This document shows, one piece after another, positions 8,985-18,964 of a DNA stretch of 64,000 nucleotides. The position numbers and the translations under genes are program-made. Each line of letters opens with the position of its first letter. Position 1 is the stretch's first letter. The notes beneath the pieces are model-generated. The model was given only the letters and a program-made list of their open reading frames with translations. It made no database searches and was not told the DNA's origin. The stretch is from Phocaeicola oris (GTDB taxonomy: Bacteria > Bacteroidota > Bacteroidia > Bacteroidales > Bacteroidaceae): NCBI RefSeq assembly GCF_021295095.1, contig NZ_JAJLQX010000016.1, positions 1-64,000 of the forward strand. The letters run 5' to 3'.

Positions 8985-9246
8985 ATTTAACATTAGCTAA
9001 AATCATCTTAAAATGTTTCTCTGTAAAAGCATACTTTTGAAAACTATGAAACACTTATAATTCGATATGTTTACATAAAATCGTATCAATGTTTTTCTAT
9101 TTATGCACTTAACAAAACGGAAACAGTTTACAACATTCTATAGAAAAACGAAAGCTATTATTTCATTTATATGCACAAACACTAAAAAAGTTGAAAGAAA
9201 ACAAACAAAAAAAAATATCAATTCTATCGTTTTTTCTTAAAAAATA

Positions 9247-9276
9247 TTTGATTTTTTCATTTTATTACTATATTTG
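9247..9276 (+). promoter_or_regulatory. promoter of the SusC/SusD pair
   Basis: TTTG (9247-9250), an 18-bp spacer and TATATTTG (9269-9276) match the Bacteroides consensus. The leader to the susC start is about 60 nt. Confidence 0.65.
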
Positions 9277-9343
9277 CAATTATTGAAATTGAGTTAATAT
9301 AAAACTTTTGTGATAAAAATTGTGTTAATTAAATGAGATTGTT

Positions 9344-12300
9344 ATGAAAGAAAGAGTGTTGTTTGTTTTAACCTGCCTGCTTCTATGGACGGGTCTTGCG
9401 ACTGCCCAAACTCGGAGAGTTACTGGCGTTGTCATATCTGGCGACGACGGAGAACCGGTCATCGGGGCCTCAGTCTTAGTAAAAGGAACTCAGATGGGTA
9501 CTATTACAAATATTGAAGGTGAATTCACGATTCCAAACGTTCCTGCCACAGCAAAAACGCTTCTCGTTTCTTACGTTGGTCTAAAAACAGCCGAGGTAGC
9601 CATCAGTTCAGAGAGAATGACTATTTCCTTACAGTCCGACGATAAAGTTCTTGATGAGGTCGTTATAACAGCTATGGGTATTTCTCGTGAAAAAAAATCT
9701 TTAGGTTATGCCGTTCAGGAAGTCAAAGCCGATGAATTGACTCAAGCCGGCTCTCCAAGTGTCACCAGTTCATTAAGCGGTAAAGTTGCCGGTGTACAGG
9801 TTAACCAATTCGGTGGTACTGTAGGTGCATCTTCTCGTATTGCCATTCGCGGAAATGGTTCTTTAGCAAACGACCAGCAACCGTTAATTGTTGTCGATGG
9901 TGTTCCTATTGCCAATGATACACAGCGTACCGGCGATAACTATTATCGTGGTGTCGACTACGGTTCCGGCTTAAACGATATCAACCCAGAGGATATTGAG
10001 TCCATCTCTGTATTGAAAGGCGGATCTGCAGCCTTATACGGTATGCGTGCAGGTAACGGTGTTATCTTAATTACTACCAAAAGTGGTAAAAGAAGCAATG
10101 GCGTTACGGTATCATACGATATGAACCTTACATTCGACCATGTTACAAACATTGCAAAGTTACAAAATTCTTATGGTCAAGGCCATGATGGCGACGAATG
10201 GCATTTCCGCAATAGTACTTATACTGATTATCAGAAATATTCTGAAGAAGTTGGTTTCAACCGTGGATATGACGAATCTTGGGGACCAAGATTAGACGTC
10301 GGTTTAAAACTTGTTCAGTTTGATAGCAATGGTCAGCCTGCTGACTTCGTTTCTCGCCCGAATAATGTTCGTGACTTCTTTCAAACTGGTGTGACCATGA
10401 ACCACATGGTATCAATTCAAGCCAACAGTGAGAAAACATCTACACGCGCATCTCTTTCCTATCGAGACCAAAAAGGTACTGTTCCTAACACAGATCAGAA
10501 GAAGTATACAGGTCAGTTCAATACAACAATGAAATTGAACAACTACGTTTCATTCGATATGAGTGCCAACTATACTCGTACTAAGAGTGCCAACTTGAAT
10601 GCCCAAGGTTATCGTGCTAACAACCCTATCAATTCGTTGGTAGCTTGGTCTGCTCGTCAGATGAACATGCAGTCTTTGAAAGAGAATTGGGACCAAAAAG
10701 ATGAAGCCGGTAACTACACTTATTATAACTGGATTGATGTTTATCATATCAACCCGTACTTTAATGTCAACATGAATACCAATAGCATGCAACGTGACCG
10801 TATTTTCGGTAAGTCATCTTTATACTATCAACCATTTGAGTGGTTGAAGTTTGAAGGCCGTATTGGTGTTGATTACTATGATATCAAAACATTTGAAAGA
10901 ACATACTATCATCCGGATGATCCTGAAGGCGCTTTCGCCCAGAGAAATACAAAGAATACGGAGTTTAATGGCGACTTCATCGCATCTGCCAATAAAACAT
11001 TCGGCGATTTTAACCTGACTGCTATTTTAGGAGCCAACTATCGTGATGTTTGTTGGGAATTTGAAGAAATGGGTGCTAATGCATTACTTATCCCCGGCGC
11101 ATATACAATGGGTAATAAGGTTGGTGATGCCATTGCTAATTTAGATCATAGCCATATTCGCTCTAATTCCGTTTATGGTAACTTCTCTTTGGGTTGGAAG
11201 AATCAGCTGTACTTGGACGCCAGTGCTCGAAACGACTGGTCTTCAACTATCCATGACGACTTCTTCTATCCGTCTATTTCATTAAGCTGGATTCCCACAA
11301 CTTCTTTTGAAAATATAAAAAGTTCTGTTCTTGAATTCCTGAAACTCCGTGCCGGTTGGGCTCAAGTTGGTTCTGCTACCGATGCTTATAGAAATAGTTC
11401 TTACTACTATCCCAATACAGAGAAAGGCTCCTTTAATAGTGTAGGTCAGATGTATAAGAGTTTCTCTTTACCAAACTACAATTTGAAACCTGAAAAGGTA
11501 ACTACATGGGAAATTGGTACAGAGATTGGTCTTTTCCATGATCGTTTACACTTGGATATGACATATTATCAGAAAAAAACCATTGACCAAATTCTGAATG
11601 TAACGACTTCTAATGTTGTCGGATTTGGTTCTATGCTAATTAACGCCGGTCGTATTGATAACAAGGGTGTTGAAATCCAACTTCGTGCAGATATTCTCCA
11701 AAGTAAGAAAGGTTTGAACTGGACATCTACATTGAATTTTGCTAAGGATGAGAGTATGGTTAAATACTTATATCTGAAAGATGGAGTAGAACAATTACCC
11801 GGTGGGTATGGAATTGGTTGGACTTGGAGTATCGACACAAAGGCTATCCCGGGAGAAAAATGGGGAGACATCGTAGGTGATGCTTATGTACGTATCACAG
11901 AAGACGACGTAGCAAACGGTTATGCAACGAAGGATCAGATTGGTGCTATCAAGTTGTATGACAACGGTTTTCCTTACTCTCAAGCTGCTCATAAAATTGG
12001 AAATGTTACTCCGGACTTCTTGATGGGATGGCGTAATGAATTTAGCATTAAGAATATCAGCTTTGGATTTATGCTTGATTTCCGTAAGGGTGGTGATATC
12101 TGGTCACAGACAATGAGTCATTCTTATTCTGCTGGTGTCGGTGCTCCTACTGCGGCTGATGGCATTCGTGAGCGTGATGTTGTCGCAGGTATTGACATGA
12201 TGAAAAATGAAAGATTTGTTGTTCCTGCATCATACGACAAAAATAAAGTTCCAACTTCATGGAAAAAGAATGATGTTAAGACTGATGCTTATACATGGTT

Positions 12301-12598
12301 TAATAAGTGTGGTTTGGCTGAAACTTATGTATTCGACGGATCATTCTTGAAACTTCGTGAAGCATACATTTCTTGGAATGTACCTATGTCACTTTTAAGA
12401 AAGGCGAAGTATTTCAACCGCGCAACCATTTCTCTGATTGGCACGAATTTAGCTTTACTTTGGGTAGACAAGTCAAATACATTGCGTTTGGACCCTGAAA
12501 CCGGTGGTGTATCATCAGATAGCCGTGGTCTTGGTTTCGAACAAGCTTCTACACCGAACTCTCGCAGTTTTGGTTTAAAACTTGGTTTAACATTTTAA
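9344..12598 (+). CDS. SusC/RagA-family TonB-dependent transporter
   Basis: An outer-membrane channel of 1084 aa that imports a glycan, peptide or other large ligand with its SusD lipoprotein lid, powered by TonB. Domain order: signal peptide (about residues 1-21), a carboxypeptidase-D-like beta domain (about 25-105, GVVISGDDGEPVIGASV), the SusC-type linker KVLDEVVITAMG, the plug (about 120-235, with IVVDGVPI and VLKGGSAALYG) and a 22-strand barrel ending in a final strand with LKLGLTF. It is followed 15 bp later by the susD gene. No sensor, sigma or anti-sigma gene and no glycoside hydrolase lies next to the pair, so the substrate cannot be read from context. Confidence 0.92.
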   Translation: MKERVLFVLTCLLLWTGLATAQTRRVTGVVISGDDGEPVIGASVLVKGTQMGTITNIEGEFTIPNVPATAKTLLVSYVGLKTAEVAISSERMTISLQSDDKVLDEVVITAMGISREKKSLGYAVQEVKADELTQAGSPSVTSSLSGKVAGVQVNQFGGTVGASSRIAIRGNGSLANDQQPLIVVDGVPIANDTQRTGDNYYRGVDYGSGLNDINPEDIESISVLKGGSAALYGMRAGNGVILITTKSGKRSNGVTVSYDMNLTFDHVTNIAKLQNSYGQGHDGDEWHFRNSTYTDYQKYSEEVGFNRGYDESWGPRLDVGLKLVQFDSNGQPADFVSRPNNVRDFFQTGVTMNHMVSIQANSEKTSTRASLSYRDQKGTVPNTDQKKYTGQFNTTMKLNNYVSFDMSANYTRTKSANLNAQGYRANNPINSLVAWSARQMNMQSLKENWDQKDEAGNYTYYNWIDVYHINPYFNVNMNTNSMQRDRIFGKSSLYYQPFEWLKFEGRIGVDYYDIKTFERTYYHPDDPEGAFAQRNTKNTEFNGDFIASANKTFGDFNLTAILGANYRDVCWEFEEMGANALLIPGAYTMGNKVGDAIANLDHSHIRSNSVYGNFSLGWKNQLYLDASARNDWSSTIHDDFFYPSISLSWIPTTSFENIKSSVLEFLKLRAGWAQVGSATDAYRNSSYYYPNTEKGSFNSVGQMYKSFSLPNYNLKPEKVTTWEIGTEIGLFHDRLHLDMTYYQKKTIDQILNVTTSNVVGFGSMLINAGRIDNKGVEIQLRADILQSKKGLNWTSTLNFAKDESMVKYLYLKDGVEQLPGGYGIGWTWSIDTKAIPGEKWGDIVGDAYVRITEDDVANGYATKDQIGAIKLYDNGFPYSQAAHKIGNVTPDFLMGWRNEFSIKNISFGFMLDFRKGGDIWSQTMSHSYSAGVGAPTAADGIRERDVVAGIDMMKNERFVVPASYDKNKVPTSWKKNDVKTDAYTWFNKCGLAETYVFDGSFLKLREAYISWNVPMSLLRKAKYFNRATISLIGTNLALLWVDKSNTLRLDPETGGVSSDSRGLGFEQASTPNSRSFGLKLGLTF

Positions 12599-12613
12599 TT
12601 AGGAGAATTGTAT

Positions 12614-14167
12614 ATGAAAAGTATATTTAAAACAATAGCCCTATCGGCTTCAATGATGTTCATGCTGTCAGCTTGTACAAGCGATTTCGAAGAAATCAAC
12701 ACAGACCCGGATGCATTTACCAGTGCTCCTTATACAAATATGCTTGGATACGTTATAACAGAAGGAATGCAACAATGGGGAACTTCATTAGATGTATGTC
12801 AGTGGGCAGGCTATGTTTCCGAGGTTCAGTACTTGAACAATTACGAAGGTTATACACCAACCAATAATACGTATGGTAACCGTTGGTATAATTCCTATTG
12901 GGGATATACCCAGTTGCAGGATATTATTGATAGAATCGCTGTTGATGGTGCTTCTGAAGATTACAAGCAAATGCGAGATGTAGCTATGCTATGGCAAAAT
13001 TATTTGATGTACAACGTTGCAAATGCTTTTGGACCGATTCCTTATTCAGAGGCCTTCAAGGGAAAAGAAGGCGTTTTACAGTCTAAATACGATTCTGATG
13101 AGGTTGTATTAAAAGCTGTATTGGAAAATTTGAAGACTATCGCTGATAGTTTTGCAAATGGTTACACAAGTTCTGATTATGGTTTAGGAATTGGTGATTT
13201 TTTATTCACTAATCCTGCCGTAGGTAAAGGCTTAAATAAAGATGATGCTATTAAGAAATGGCAGAAATTCTGTAATTCTCTTCGCTTGCGTATTGCTATG
13301 CGAATTGTAAATAAGGCCCCGGAAATAACCAAAGCTACTTGTGAAGAAATCTTCAACAATCCTACTCAGTATCCTTATGTTCAGTCTATTGATGATCAGG
13401 TATATTTCTGGTGGCAGGGAACAAGACCATATTTTGAACCATGGTATAACAATTCTGTTACTCGTGATGATGATGGTATGGCCGACATATTTATTGACCA
13501 CTTGAAGAAGATGAATGACCCTCGCTTATTTGTTTACGCTAAACCTGCCAAAACTGATGGTGAGTATCGTGGCTATGAAAATGGTGCAAGCCTCAATCCT
13601 GCAAACATTCATGCTATTTCCAGAATTGGTGCTATGTTCCGTGATAATGCTTCCGGTTTCTCTCCTCTTTATAAGGCAAGTGAAACTTATTATATGATGG
13701 CAGAGGCAGCATTGAGAGGTTGGAATGTACCTATGTCAGCTGAAGAGGCATACAATAAGGGTGTTTTGACTTCTATGGCAGAGAATGAAGTATCTGATGA
13801 AAATGCCAAAGCTTACTTGGAAGGCCCCGGTAAGTTCGACGGTTCATTTGATATGCTGTATTTTGAACAGTGGGTAAGTATGTTCAAGGAAGGTATCGAA
13901 GCTTGGTCACTTTATCGTAGAACAGGTTTCCCAACATACATCCATTCTTCTATTTCTGCCCCTGATGATAAAGGTAAAGTCTATCCTAAATACCCTGGAG
14001 CCCGAAGCGCATATAAAGGTATCCACAATGATGTTCCTTTCAGATTCCCATATCCGAATAACCAATTCTCTTACAATAGAGCCAATGTTACTGAAGCCTC
14101 ACAAGGAATAGAAAATTATGTCTGGGGCAAGCAAGTGTGGTGGGACACTCGCACAGATGTTCATTAA
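12614..14167 (+). CDS. SusD-like (SusD/RagB) surface lipoprotein
   Basis: A 517-aa surface lipoprotein that binds ligand and caps the SusC channel. The signal peptide ends in the lipobox MLSAC. The following EEINTDPDA is typical of the SusD-like_2 subgroup. The helical TPR scaffold follows, with YNVANAFGPIPYSEAF, a stretch near residue 215 rich in KWQKFCNSLRLRIAMRI, and the C-terminal region with EQWVSMFKEGIEAWSLYRRTG. I chose ATG 12614, because the TTG two codons upstream precedes the signal peptide without adding to it. Co-transcribed with the upstream SusC gene. Confidence 0.9.
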   Translation: MKSIFKTIALSASMMFMLSACTSDFEEINTDPDAFTSAPYTNMLGYVITEGMQQWGTSLDVCQWAGYVSEVQYLNNYEGYTPTNNTYGNRWYNSYWGYTQLQDIIDRIAVDGASEDYKQMRDVAMLWQNYLMYNVANAFGPIPYSEAFKGKEGVLQSKYDSDEVVLKAVLENLKTIADSFANGYTSSDYGLGIGDFLFTNPAVGKGLNKDDAIKKWQKFCNSLRLRIAMRIVNKAPEITKATCEEIFNNPTQYPYVQSIDDQVYFWWQGTRPYFEPWYNNSVTRDDDGMADIFIDHLKKMNDPRLFVYAKPAKTDGEYRGYENGASLNPANIHAISRIGAMFRDNASGFSPLYKASETYYMMAEAALRGWNVPMSAEEAYNKGVLTSMAENEVSDENAKAYLEGPGKFDGSFDMLYFEQWVSMFKEGIEAWSLYRRTGFPTYIHSSISAPDDKGKVYPKYPGARSAYKGIHNDVPFRFPYPNNQFSYNRANVTEASQGIENYVWGKQVWWDTRTDVH

Positions 14168-14198
14168 ACAATTCTCTCTCTTAAAAGTTTACTATTGG

Positions 14199-14231
14199 AG
14201 GGCTGCCGCTGTGAGGCGACAGCCCTTTTTA
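14199..14231 (+). terminator. terminator of the SusC/SusD operon
   Basis: AGGGCTG (14199-14205) pairs with CAGCCCT (14220-14226), with an inner CGC/GCG, followed by TTTTTAT. It abuts the gdhA terminator on the other strand. Confidence 0.8.
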
Positions 14232-14255
14232 TCCTTTATGAGGTACGGAAAGTAA

Positions 14256-14290
14256 CAAAAACGCCGCTTCACCTTCACAAGCAAAGCGGC
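14256..14290 (-). terminator. gdhA terminator
   Basis: On the minus strand GCCGCTT and AAGCGGC (plus-strand arms 14263-14269 and 14284-14290) form a stem followed by GTTTTTGTT. It lies 65 bp past the gdhA stop. Confidence 0.7.
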
Positions 14291-14354
14291 ATAAGCTACA
14301 ATACAAAATACAAATACAACTAAACGAGATATTATTTAGTACAAATAATTCTTA

Positions 14355-15692
14355 TCAAATAACGCCTTGAGCCATCATTGCATGAGCAACTTTCATGAAG
14401 CCAGCAATATTAGCCCCCTTAACATAGTTGATATATCCATCTGATTCAGTTCCGTACTTCACGCACTGAGCATGAATGTTATGCATAATGCTATGTAATT
14501 TCTCATCAACTTCGGCAGCTGACCAACTCAAGTGCATTGCATTCTGACTCATTTCAAGGCCGGAAGTAGCAACACCACCGGCGTTAACAGCTTTACCCGG
14601 AGCATAAAGCATCTTGTGCTCAACAAACTTATCGATAGCTTCAGGAGTGCATCCCATATTAGAGATCTCACCGATGCAAAGTGTACCATTATCAATCAAC
14701 TGCTGAGCATCAACGCCATTCAACTCATTTTGAGTAGCCGCTGTCAATGCTATATCTGTCTTATGTTCCCATGGTTTACGTCCTGCGAAGAACTGAGCAT
14801 TAGGATATTTCTCTGCATAAGGAGCAACAACATCATTACCAGAAGCACGAAGCTCAAGCATATAATCAATTTTATCACCGCTAATACCATCAGGATCATA
14901 AACATAGCCATCAGGACCGGAAATGGTAACAACCTTTGCGCCTAACTCGGTAGCCTTTGTCACAGCTCCCCAAGCAACATTACCGAAACCGGAAACAGCA
15001 ACAGTCTTACCTTTTATATCAATGCCCTTAGTCTGCAACATCTGATTAACAAAATACAATGCACCAAAACCTGTTGCTTCAGGACGAATAAGTGAGCCTC
15101 CGAATTCTAATCCCTTACCTGTAAATGTACCGGTAAACTCACGAGTAAGCTTCTTATACATACCAAACATATAGCCAACTTCACGGCCGCCAACACCGAT
15201 ATCACCGGCAGGAACATCCATATCCGGACCTAAATGACGCCATAATTCAAGGATAAATGCCTGACAAAAACGCATAATCTCAGCATCACTCTTGCCTCTC
15301 GGAGAGAAGTCGGAACCACCTTTACCACCACCCATAGGTAATGTAGTCAACGCATTCTTAAATGTCTGCTCGAATCCTAAGAACTTCAAAATTGACAAAT
15401 TAACTGACGCATGGAAACGAATACCGCCTTTATACGGACCAATAGCGTTATTGAACTGAACACGATAACCCAAATTTACCTGTACTTTGCCTTTATCGTC
15501 TACCCAAGGCACTTTAAATGAAAAAATACGATCCGGTTCAACCAAACGCTCAATCAAAGATGCCTTCTCGAACTCAGGATGCTGATTATACACGTCTTCA
15601 ATAGAGATAAGAACCTCTTTAACGGCCTGAAGGTATTCAGATTCTCCAGGATGCTTAGCTTCCAAAGAAGCCATAATTTGTTTAATGTCCAT
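14355..15692 (-). CDS. gdhA: glutamate dehydrogenase (hexameric, probably NADP-dependent)
   Basis: A 445-aa enzyme for ammonium assimilation by reductive amination of 2-oxoglutarate. The substrate loop PMGGGKGGSDFSP carries the catalytic lysine region at about residues 110-122, followed by DVPAGDIGVGGREVGYM. The Rossmann fingerprint VAVSGFGNVAWGA is at about residue 230. The length and the GKGGSDF motif match the 450-residue hexameric class typical of Bacteroides; NADP preference is inferred from that class. It is divergent from the receiver/PEP-synthase-like gene with about 230 bp between them and has its own promoter and terminator. Confidence 0.93.
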   Translation of the reverse strand: MDIKQIMASLEAKHPGESEYLQAVKEVLISIEDVYNQHPEFEKASLIERLVEPDRIFSFKVPWVDDKGKVQVNLGYRVQFNNAIGPYKGGIRFHASVNLSILKFLGFEQTFKNALTTLPMGGGKGGSDFSPRGKSDAEIMRFCQAFILELWRHLGPDMDVPAGDIGVGGREVGYMFGMYKKLTREFTGTFTGKGLEFGGSLIRPEATGFGALYFVNQMLQTKGIDIKGKTVAVSGFGNVAWGAVTKATELGAKVVTISGPDGYVYDPDGISGDKIDYMLELRASGNDVVAPYAEKYPNAQFFAGRKPWEHKTDIALTAATQNELNGVDAQQLIDNGTLCIGEISNMGCTPEAIDKFVEHKMLYAPGKAVNAGGVATSGLEMSQNAMHLSWSAAEVDEKLHSIMHNIHAQCVKYGTESDGYINYVKGANIAGFMKVAHAMMAQGVI

Positions 15693-15740
15693 GTCTGTTA
15701 TTTCTTTAAGGTTTTGACAAATAGATAATTATTTTACCTA

Positions 15741-15770
15741 CAAAGGTAGGTTTTTAAATGAGTATCCAAA
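15741..15770 (-). promoter_or_regulatory. gdhA promoter
   Basis: On the minus strand TTTG (plus 15767-15770), an 18-bp spacer and TACCTTTG (plus 15741-15748) match the Bacteroides promoter form, about 50 bp upstream of the gdhA start. Confidence 0.6.
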
Positions 15771-15925
15771 ATTATTTCGGCTTTTTTTTATTCTATTCGT
15801 AATAAAATGTTAACAAGCACGACAGACATATCATAACAGAAAGTTTAAATAAAAAGCAAATATGTTGTATTAAAGAATTAAAATTACGACTTTTGTTGGA
15901 AATTATCAATCCAATTGAAATTTTT

Positions 15926-18889
15926 ATGGACAATAAGCCAAATTTCAAACAACTATACTTCAAAGAGACGCAATTTGCAAATCTGATGATGAAGCGTATT
16001 TATAACGTATTATTGGTTGCCAATTCATACGATGCTTTCATGTTGGAAGATGACGGGCGAATAGAAGAAAAAATTTACAATGAATACATGGAATTGAGTT
16101 TGAGCAGCCCTCCTCGGTTCACTAAGGTTTCCACCGAAGAGAAAGCTCTAAAGGAATTGGAAAAGGGAATGTTCGACTTTGTCATCTGTATGCCGGCAAC
16201 GGATAACAGCAATTCATTTGACATCGCTCATGCCATTCACAATAAATATCCTAATGTACCGCTGGTGGTACTGACTCCTTTCTCACATGGTATCACAGCC
16301 CGAATGATGCACGAAGACCTAAGCATCTTTGAATATGTCTTTTGCTGGTTGGGCAATACCGACCTGATTGTTTCTATTATTAAATTGATAGAAGATAAAT
16401 TGAATCTGGATTACGATGTCAGAGAAATTGGTGTCCAAATGATTCTTTTAGTAGAGGATTCTATCCGCTTTTATTCTTCCGTATTACCTAATTTATATAA
16501 ATTTGTTCTTCAACAAAGTCAGCTATTTGCTACCGAAGCACTGAACAACCATCAGAAAATGCTCCGTATGAGGGGACGATCAAAAATTGTTCTCGCCCGT
16601 AACTATGAGGAAGCCATGGCTTTATATAATAAATATGACGATAATGTGCTCGGTGTGATTACCGATGTCCGCTTCCCGAAGGATGGAGTGAAAGACTCGA
16701 TGGCCGGTGTCAAACTAATGGCTGAAATCCGTCAGCATAATCCATTTGTACCTATTATATTAGAGTCGTCAGAAACTGACAATAAAACTTTTGCCGATAA
16801 ATACGAAGCTTGTTTCATCGATAAGAATTCAAAGAAGATGAATATTGATCTGCGAAAAGCTGTTTCCGATAACTTTGGTTTTGGAGACTTTGTATTCCGC
16901 AATCCCAAGACAGGCGAAGAAGTGGCACGCGTACACAATCTGAAAGAACTTCAGAACATTATATTTGATATTCCGAAAGAATCGTTGCAATACCATATCA
17001 GTCATAACCATGTATCTCGATGGCTTTATTCCCGTGCAATGTTTCCTCCTGCAGAGTTCCTCAGACAGATTCGTTGGGATGCACTACAGGATGTAGATGC
17101 ACATCGTCAGATTATTTTCGATGCAATAGTCCGCTACCGCAAAATGAAGAATCAAGGCGTTGTAGCCATTTTCCAGCGCGACCGGTTCGACCGCTATTCC
17201 AATTTCGCCCGTATCGGTGAGGGATCATTAGGAGGCAAAGGACGTGGCTTGGCTTTTATTGATGATATTCTGAAACGACATGCCGAATTTGAGGAATTCG
17301 AGAACACACAAATCGTTATTCCCAAAACAGTCGTACTATGTACAGATATATTCGACGAATTCATGGATTCAAACAATCTGTATCAAATAGCGTTGAGTGA
17401 TGCAGACGATGAAACAATTCTTCAAGCTTTTTTAAAAGCCAAACTGCCCGACCGGTTAATAGCCGACTTTTTTACATTCTTCGATGTGGTAAAAACACCT
17501 ATCGCCATCCGTTCGTCAAGTTTATTAGAAGATTCTCATTATCAACCATTCGCGGGAATATACAGCACCTATATGATTCCGTATCTGGATGATAAATACG
17601 AGCATCTGCGCATGCTAAGCAATGCAATTAAAGGTGTATACGCCTCTGTATATTATAAGGATAGCAAAGCATATATGCAGGCAACCAGCAATGTAATTGA
17701 CGAGGAGAAAATGGCAGTTATCTTACAGGAAGTCGCAGGATCACAATATGGAGATCGCTTCTACCCTTCTATCTCCGGAGTAGCACGCTCTCTTAACTAT
17801 TATCCTATTGGTGATGAACTTGCGGAAGAAGGGACGGTCAACTTAGCATTAGGCCTGGGGAAATACATTGTTGATGGTGGACTGACATTAAGAGTTTGCC
17901 CATATCACCCGAATCAGATACTACAAACCAGTGAGTTGGATTTAGCCCTGAAAGAGACTCAGACATATTTCTATGCTTTGGATTTAAAGAACGATGGACG
18001 TAACTTCTCTCTTGACGATGGATTCAACATTCTGAAACTCCCTGTAAAAGAAGCTGATAAAGATGGAGCACTGACATTTATAGCTTCTACTTACGACCCA
18101 TACGATATGGTTATCCGGGATGGTATTTATCCGGGAGGAAGGAAAATAATCACATTTGCAAATGTGCTCCAACATGACATTCTTCCGTTACCGAAAATTC
18201 TACGGTTGGTAATGAAATACGGACAGAGTGAGATGCACCGTCCGGTAGAAATAGAATTTGCCGTAAATATCAATACAAAGGAACGAACAGGCATTTTCTA
18301 TATGCTGCAAATCCGTCCGATGGTAGACATCAAAGCAGACTGGGCAGACGACTTAAACTGTATACCGGAAAATCAACTGATTTTAAAAAGTCAAAATGCA
18401 CTGGGACACGGAACGATAGACGATATTCAAGATATTATTTATATAAAAACAAACGGATACTCGGCAAGCAATAATCCGACTATCGCTGAAGAAATAGAGA
18501 AAATAAACCGAGATTTTCTCAATGCGAACAAACATTATATCCTCATAGGTCCGGGGCGTTGGGGAAGCAGTGACTCATGGTTAGGCATTCCTGTAAAATG
18601 GCCGCATATTTCAGCCGCAAGAGTCATTGTAGAAGAAGGCCTAAATAACTATCGGGTAGATCCAAGCCAAGGCACACACTTTTTTCAAAACCTGACATCG
18701 TTTGGAGTGGGATACTTCACTATCAACACGTATATGGACGATGGCATGTTCAATCAAGATTACCTTGATACTCTGCCGGCAGAAACTGAAACCGCGCATT
18801 TACGCCATATTCACTTCAACAAACCGGTAACTGTCAAGATGGATGGGAAGAAAAAAATTGGTATCATCATGCTTCCGGAATATACTTAA
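15926..18889 (+). CDS. receiver-domain protein fused to a PEP-synthase-type ATP-grasp
   Basis: A 987-aa multidomain protein. An N-terminal receiver-like domain (about 18-150) lacks the acidic cluster. A second, complete-looking receiver (about 170-305) has ILLVEDS, the likely phosphoacceptor Asp in ITDVRFP at about 246 and a Lys in CFIDKNS at about 297. The C-terminal half is a pyruvate-phosphate-dikinase/PEP-synthase ATP-grasp domain: GSLGGKGRG near 432, IAIRSSSLLEDS near 526, VEIEFAVN near 775. The swivelling phospho-histidine domain and the PEP/pyruvate barrel are absent, so it is not a standalone PEP synthase. I used ATG 15926; a TTG eleven codons earlier is the alternative. No histidine kinase is adjacent. 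A phosphorelay-controlled phosphotransfer role is inference. Confidence 0.8.
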   Translation: MDNKPNFKQLYFKETQFANLMMKRIYNVLLVANSYDAFMLEDDGRIEEKIYNEYMELSLSSPPRFTKVSTEEKALKELEKGMFDFVICMPATDNSNSFDIAHAIHNKYPNVPLVVLTPFSHGITARMMHEDLSIFEYVFCWLGNTDLIVSIIKLIEDKLNLDYDVREIGVQMILLVEDSIRFYSSVLPNLYKFVLQQSQLFATEALNNHQKMLRMRGRSKIVLARNYEEAMALYNKYDDNVLGVITDVRFPKDGVKDSMAGVKLMAEIRQHNPFVPIILESSETDNKTFADKYEACFIDKNSKKMNIDLRKAVSDNFGFGDFVFRNPKTGEEVARVHNLKELQNIIFDIPKESLQYHISHNHVSRWLYSRAMFPPAEFLRQIRWDALQDVDAHRQIIFDAIVRYRKMKNQGVVAIFQRDRFDRYSNFARIGEGSLGGKGRGLAFIDDILKRHAEFEEFENTQIVIPKTVVLCTDIFDEFMDSNNLYQIALSDADDETILQAFLKAKLPDRLIADFFTFFDVVKTPIAIRSSSLLEDSHYQPFAGIYSTYMIPYLDDKYEHLRMLSNAIKGVYASVYYKDSKAYMQATSNVIDEEKMAVILQEVAGSQYGDRFYPSISGVARSLNYYPIGDELAEEGTVNLALGLGKYIVDGGLTLRVCPYHPNQILQTSELDLALKETQTYFYALDLKNDGRNFSLDDGFNILKLPVKEADKDGALTFIASTYDPYDMVIRDGIYPGGRKIITFANVLQHDILPLPKILRLVMKYGQSEMHRPVEIEFAVNINTKERTGIFYMLQIRPMVDIKADWADDLNCIPENQLILKSQNALGHGTIDDIQDIIYIKTNGYSASNNPTIAEEIEKINRDFLNANKHYILIGPGRWGSSDSWLGIPVKWPHISAARVIVEEGLNNYRVDPSQGTHFFQNLTSFGVGYFTINTYMDDGMFNQDYLDTLPAETETAHLRHIHFNKPVTVKMDGKKKIGIIMLPEYT

Positions 18890-18926
18890 TAAATATAAAA
18901 AGAAAAACAGAATATAAATAATTGAG

Positions 18927-18934
18927 TATCTTTG
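18927..18934 (+). promoter_or_regulatory. -7 box for the frameshifted secreted-protein gene
   Basis: TATCTTTG followed by C fits TAnnTTTG and lies 30 bp before the ATG at 18965. No -33 TTTG at proper distance was found. Confidence 0.4.
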
Positions 18935-18964
18935 CACACATCAAAAAAACTAATTATTATCACA

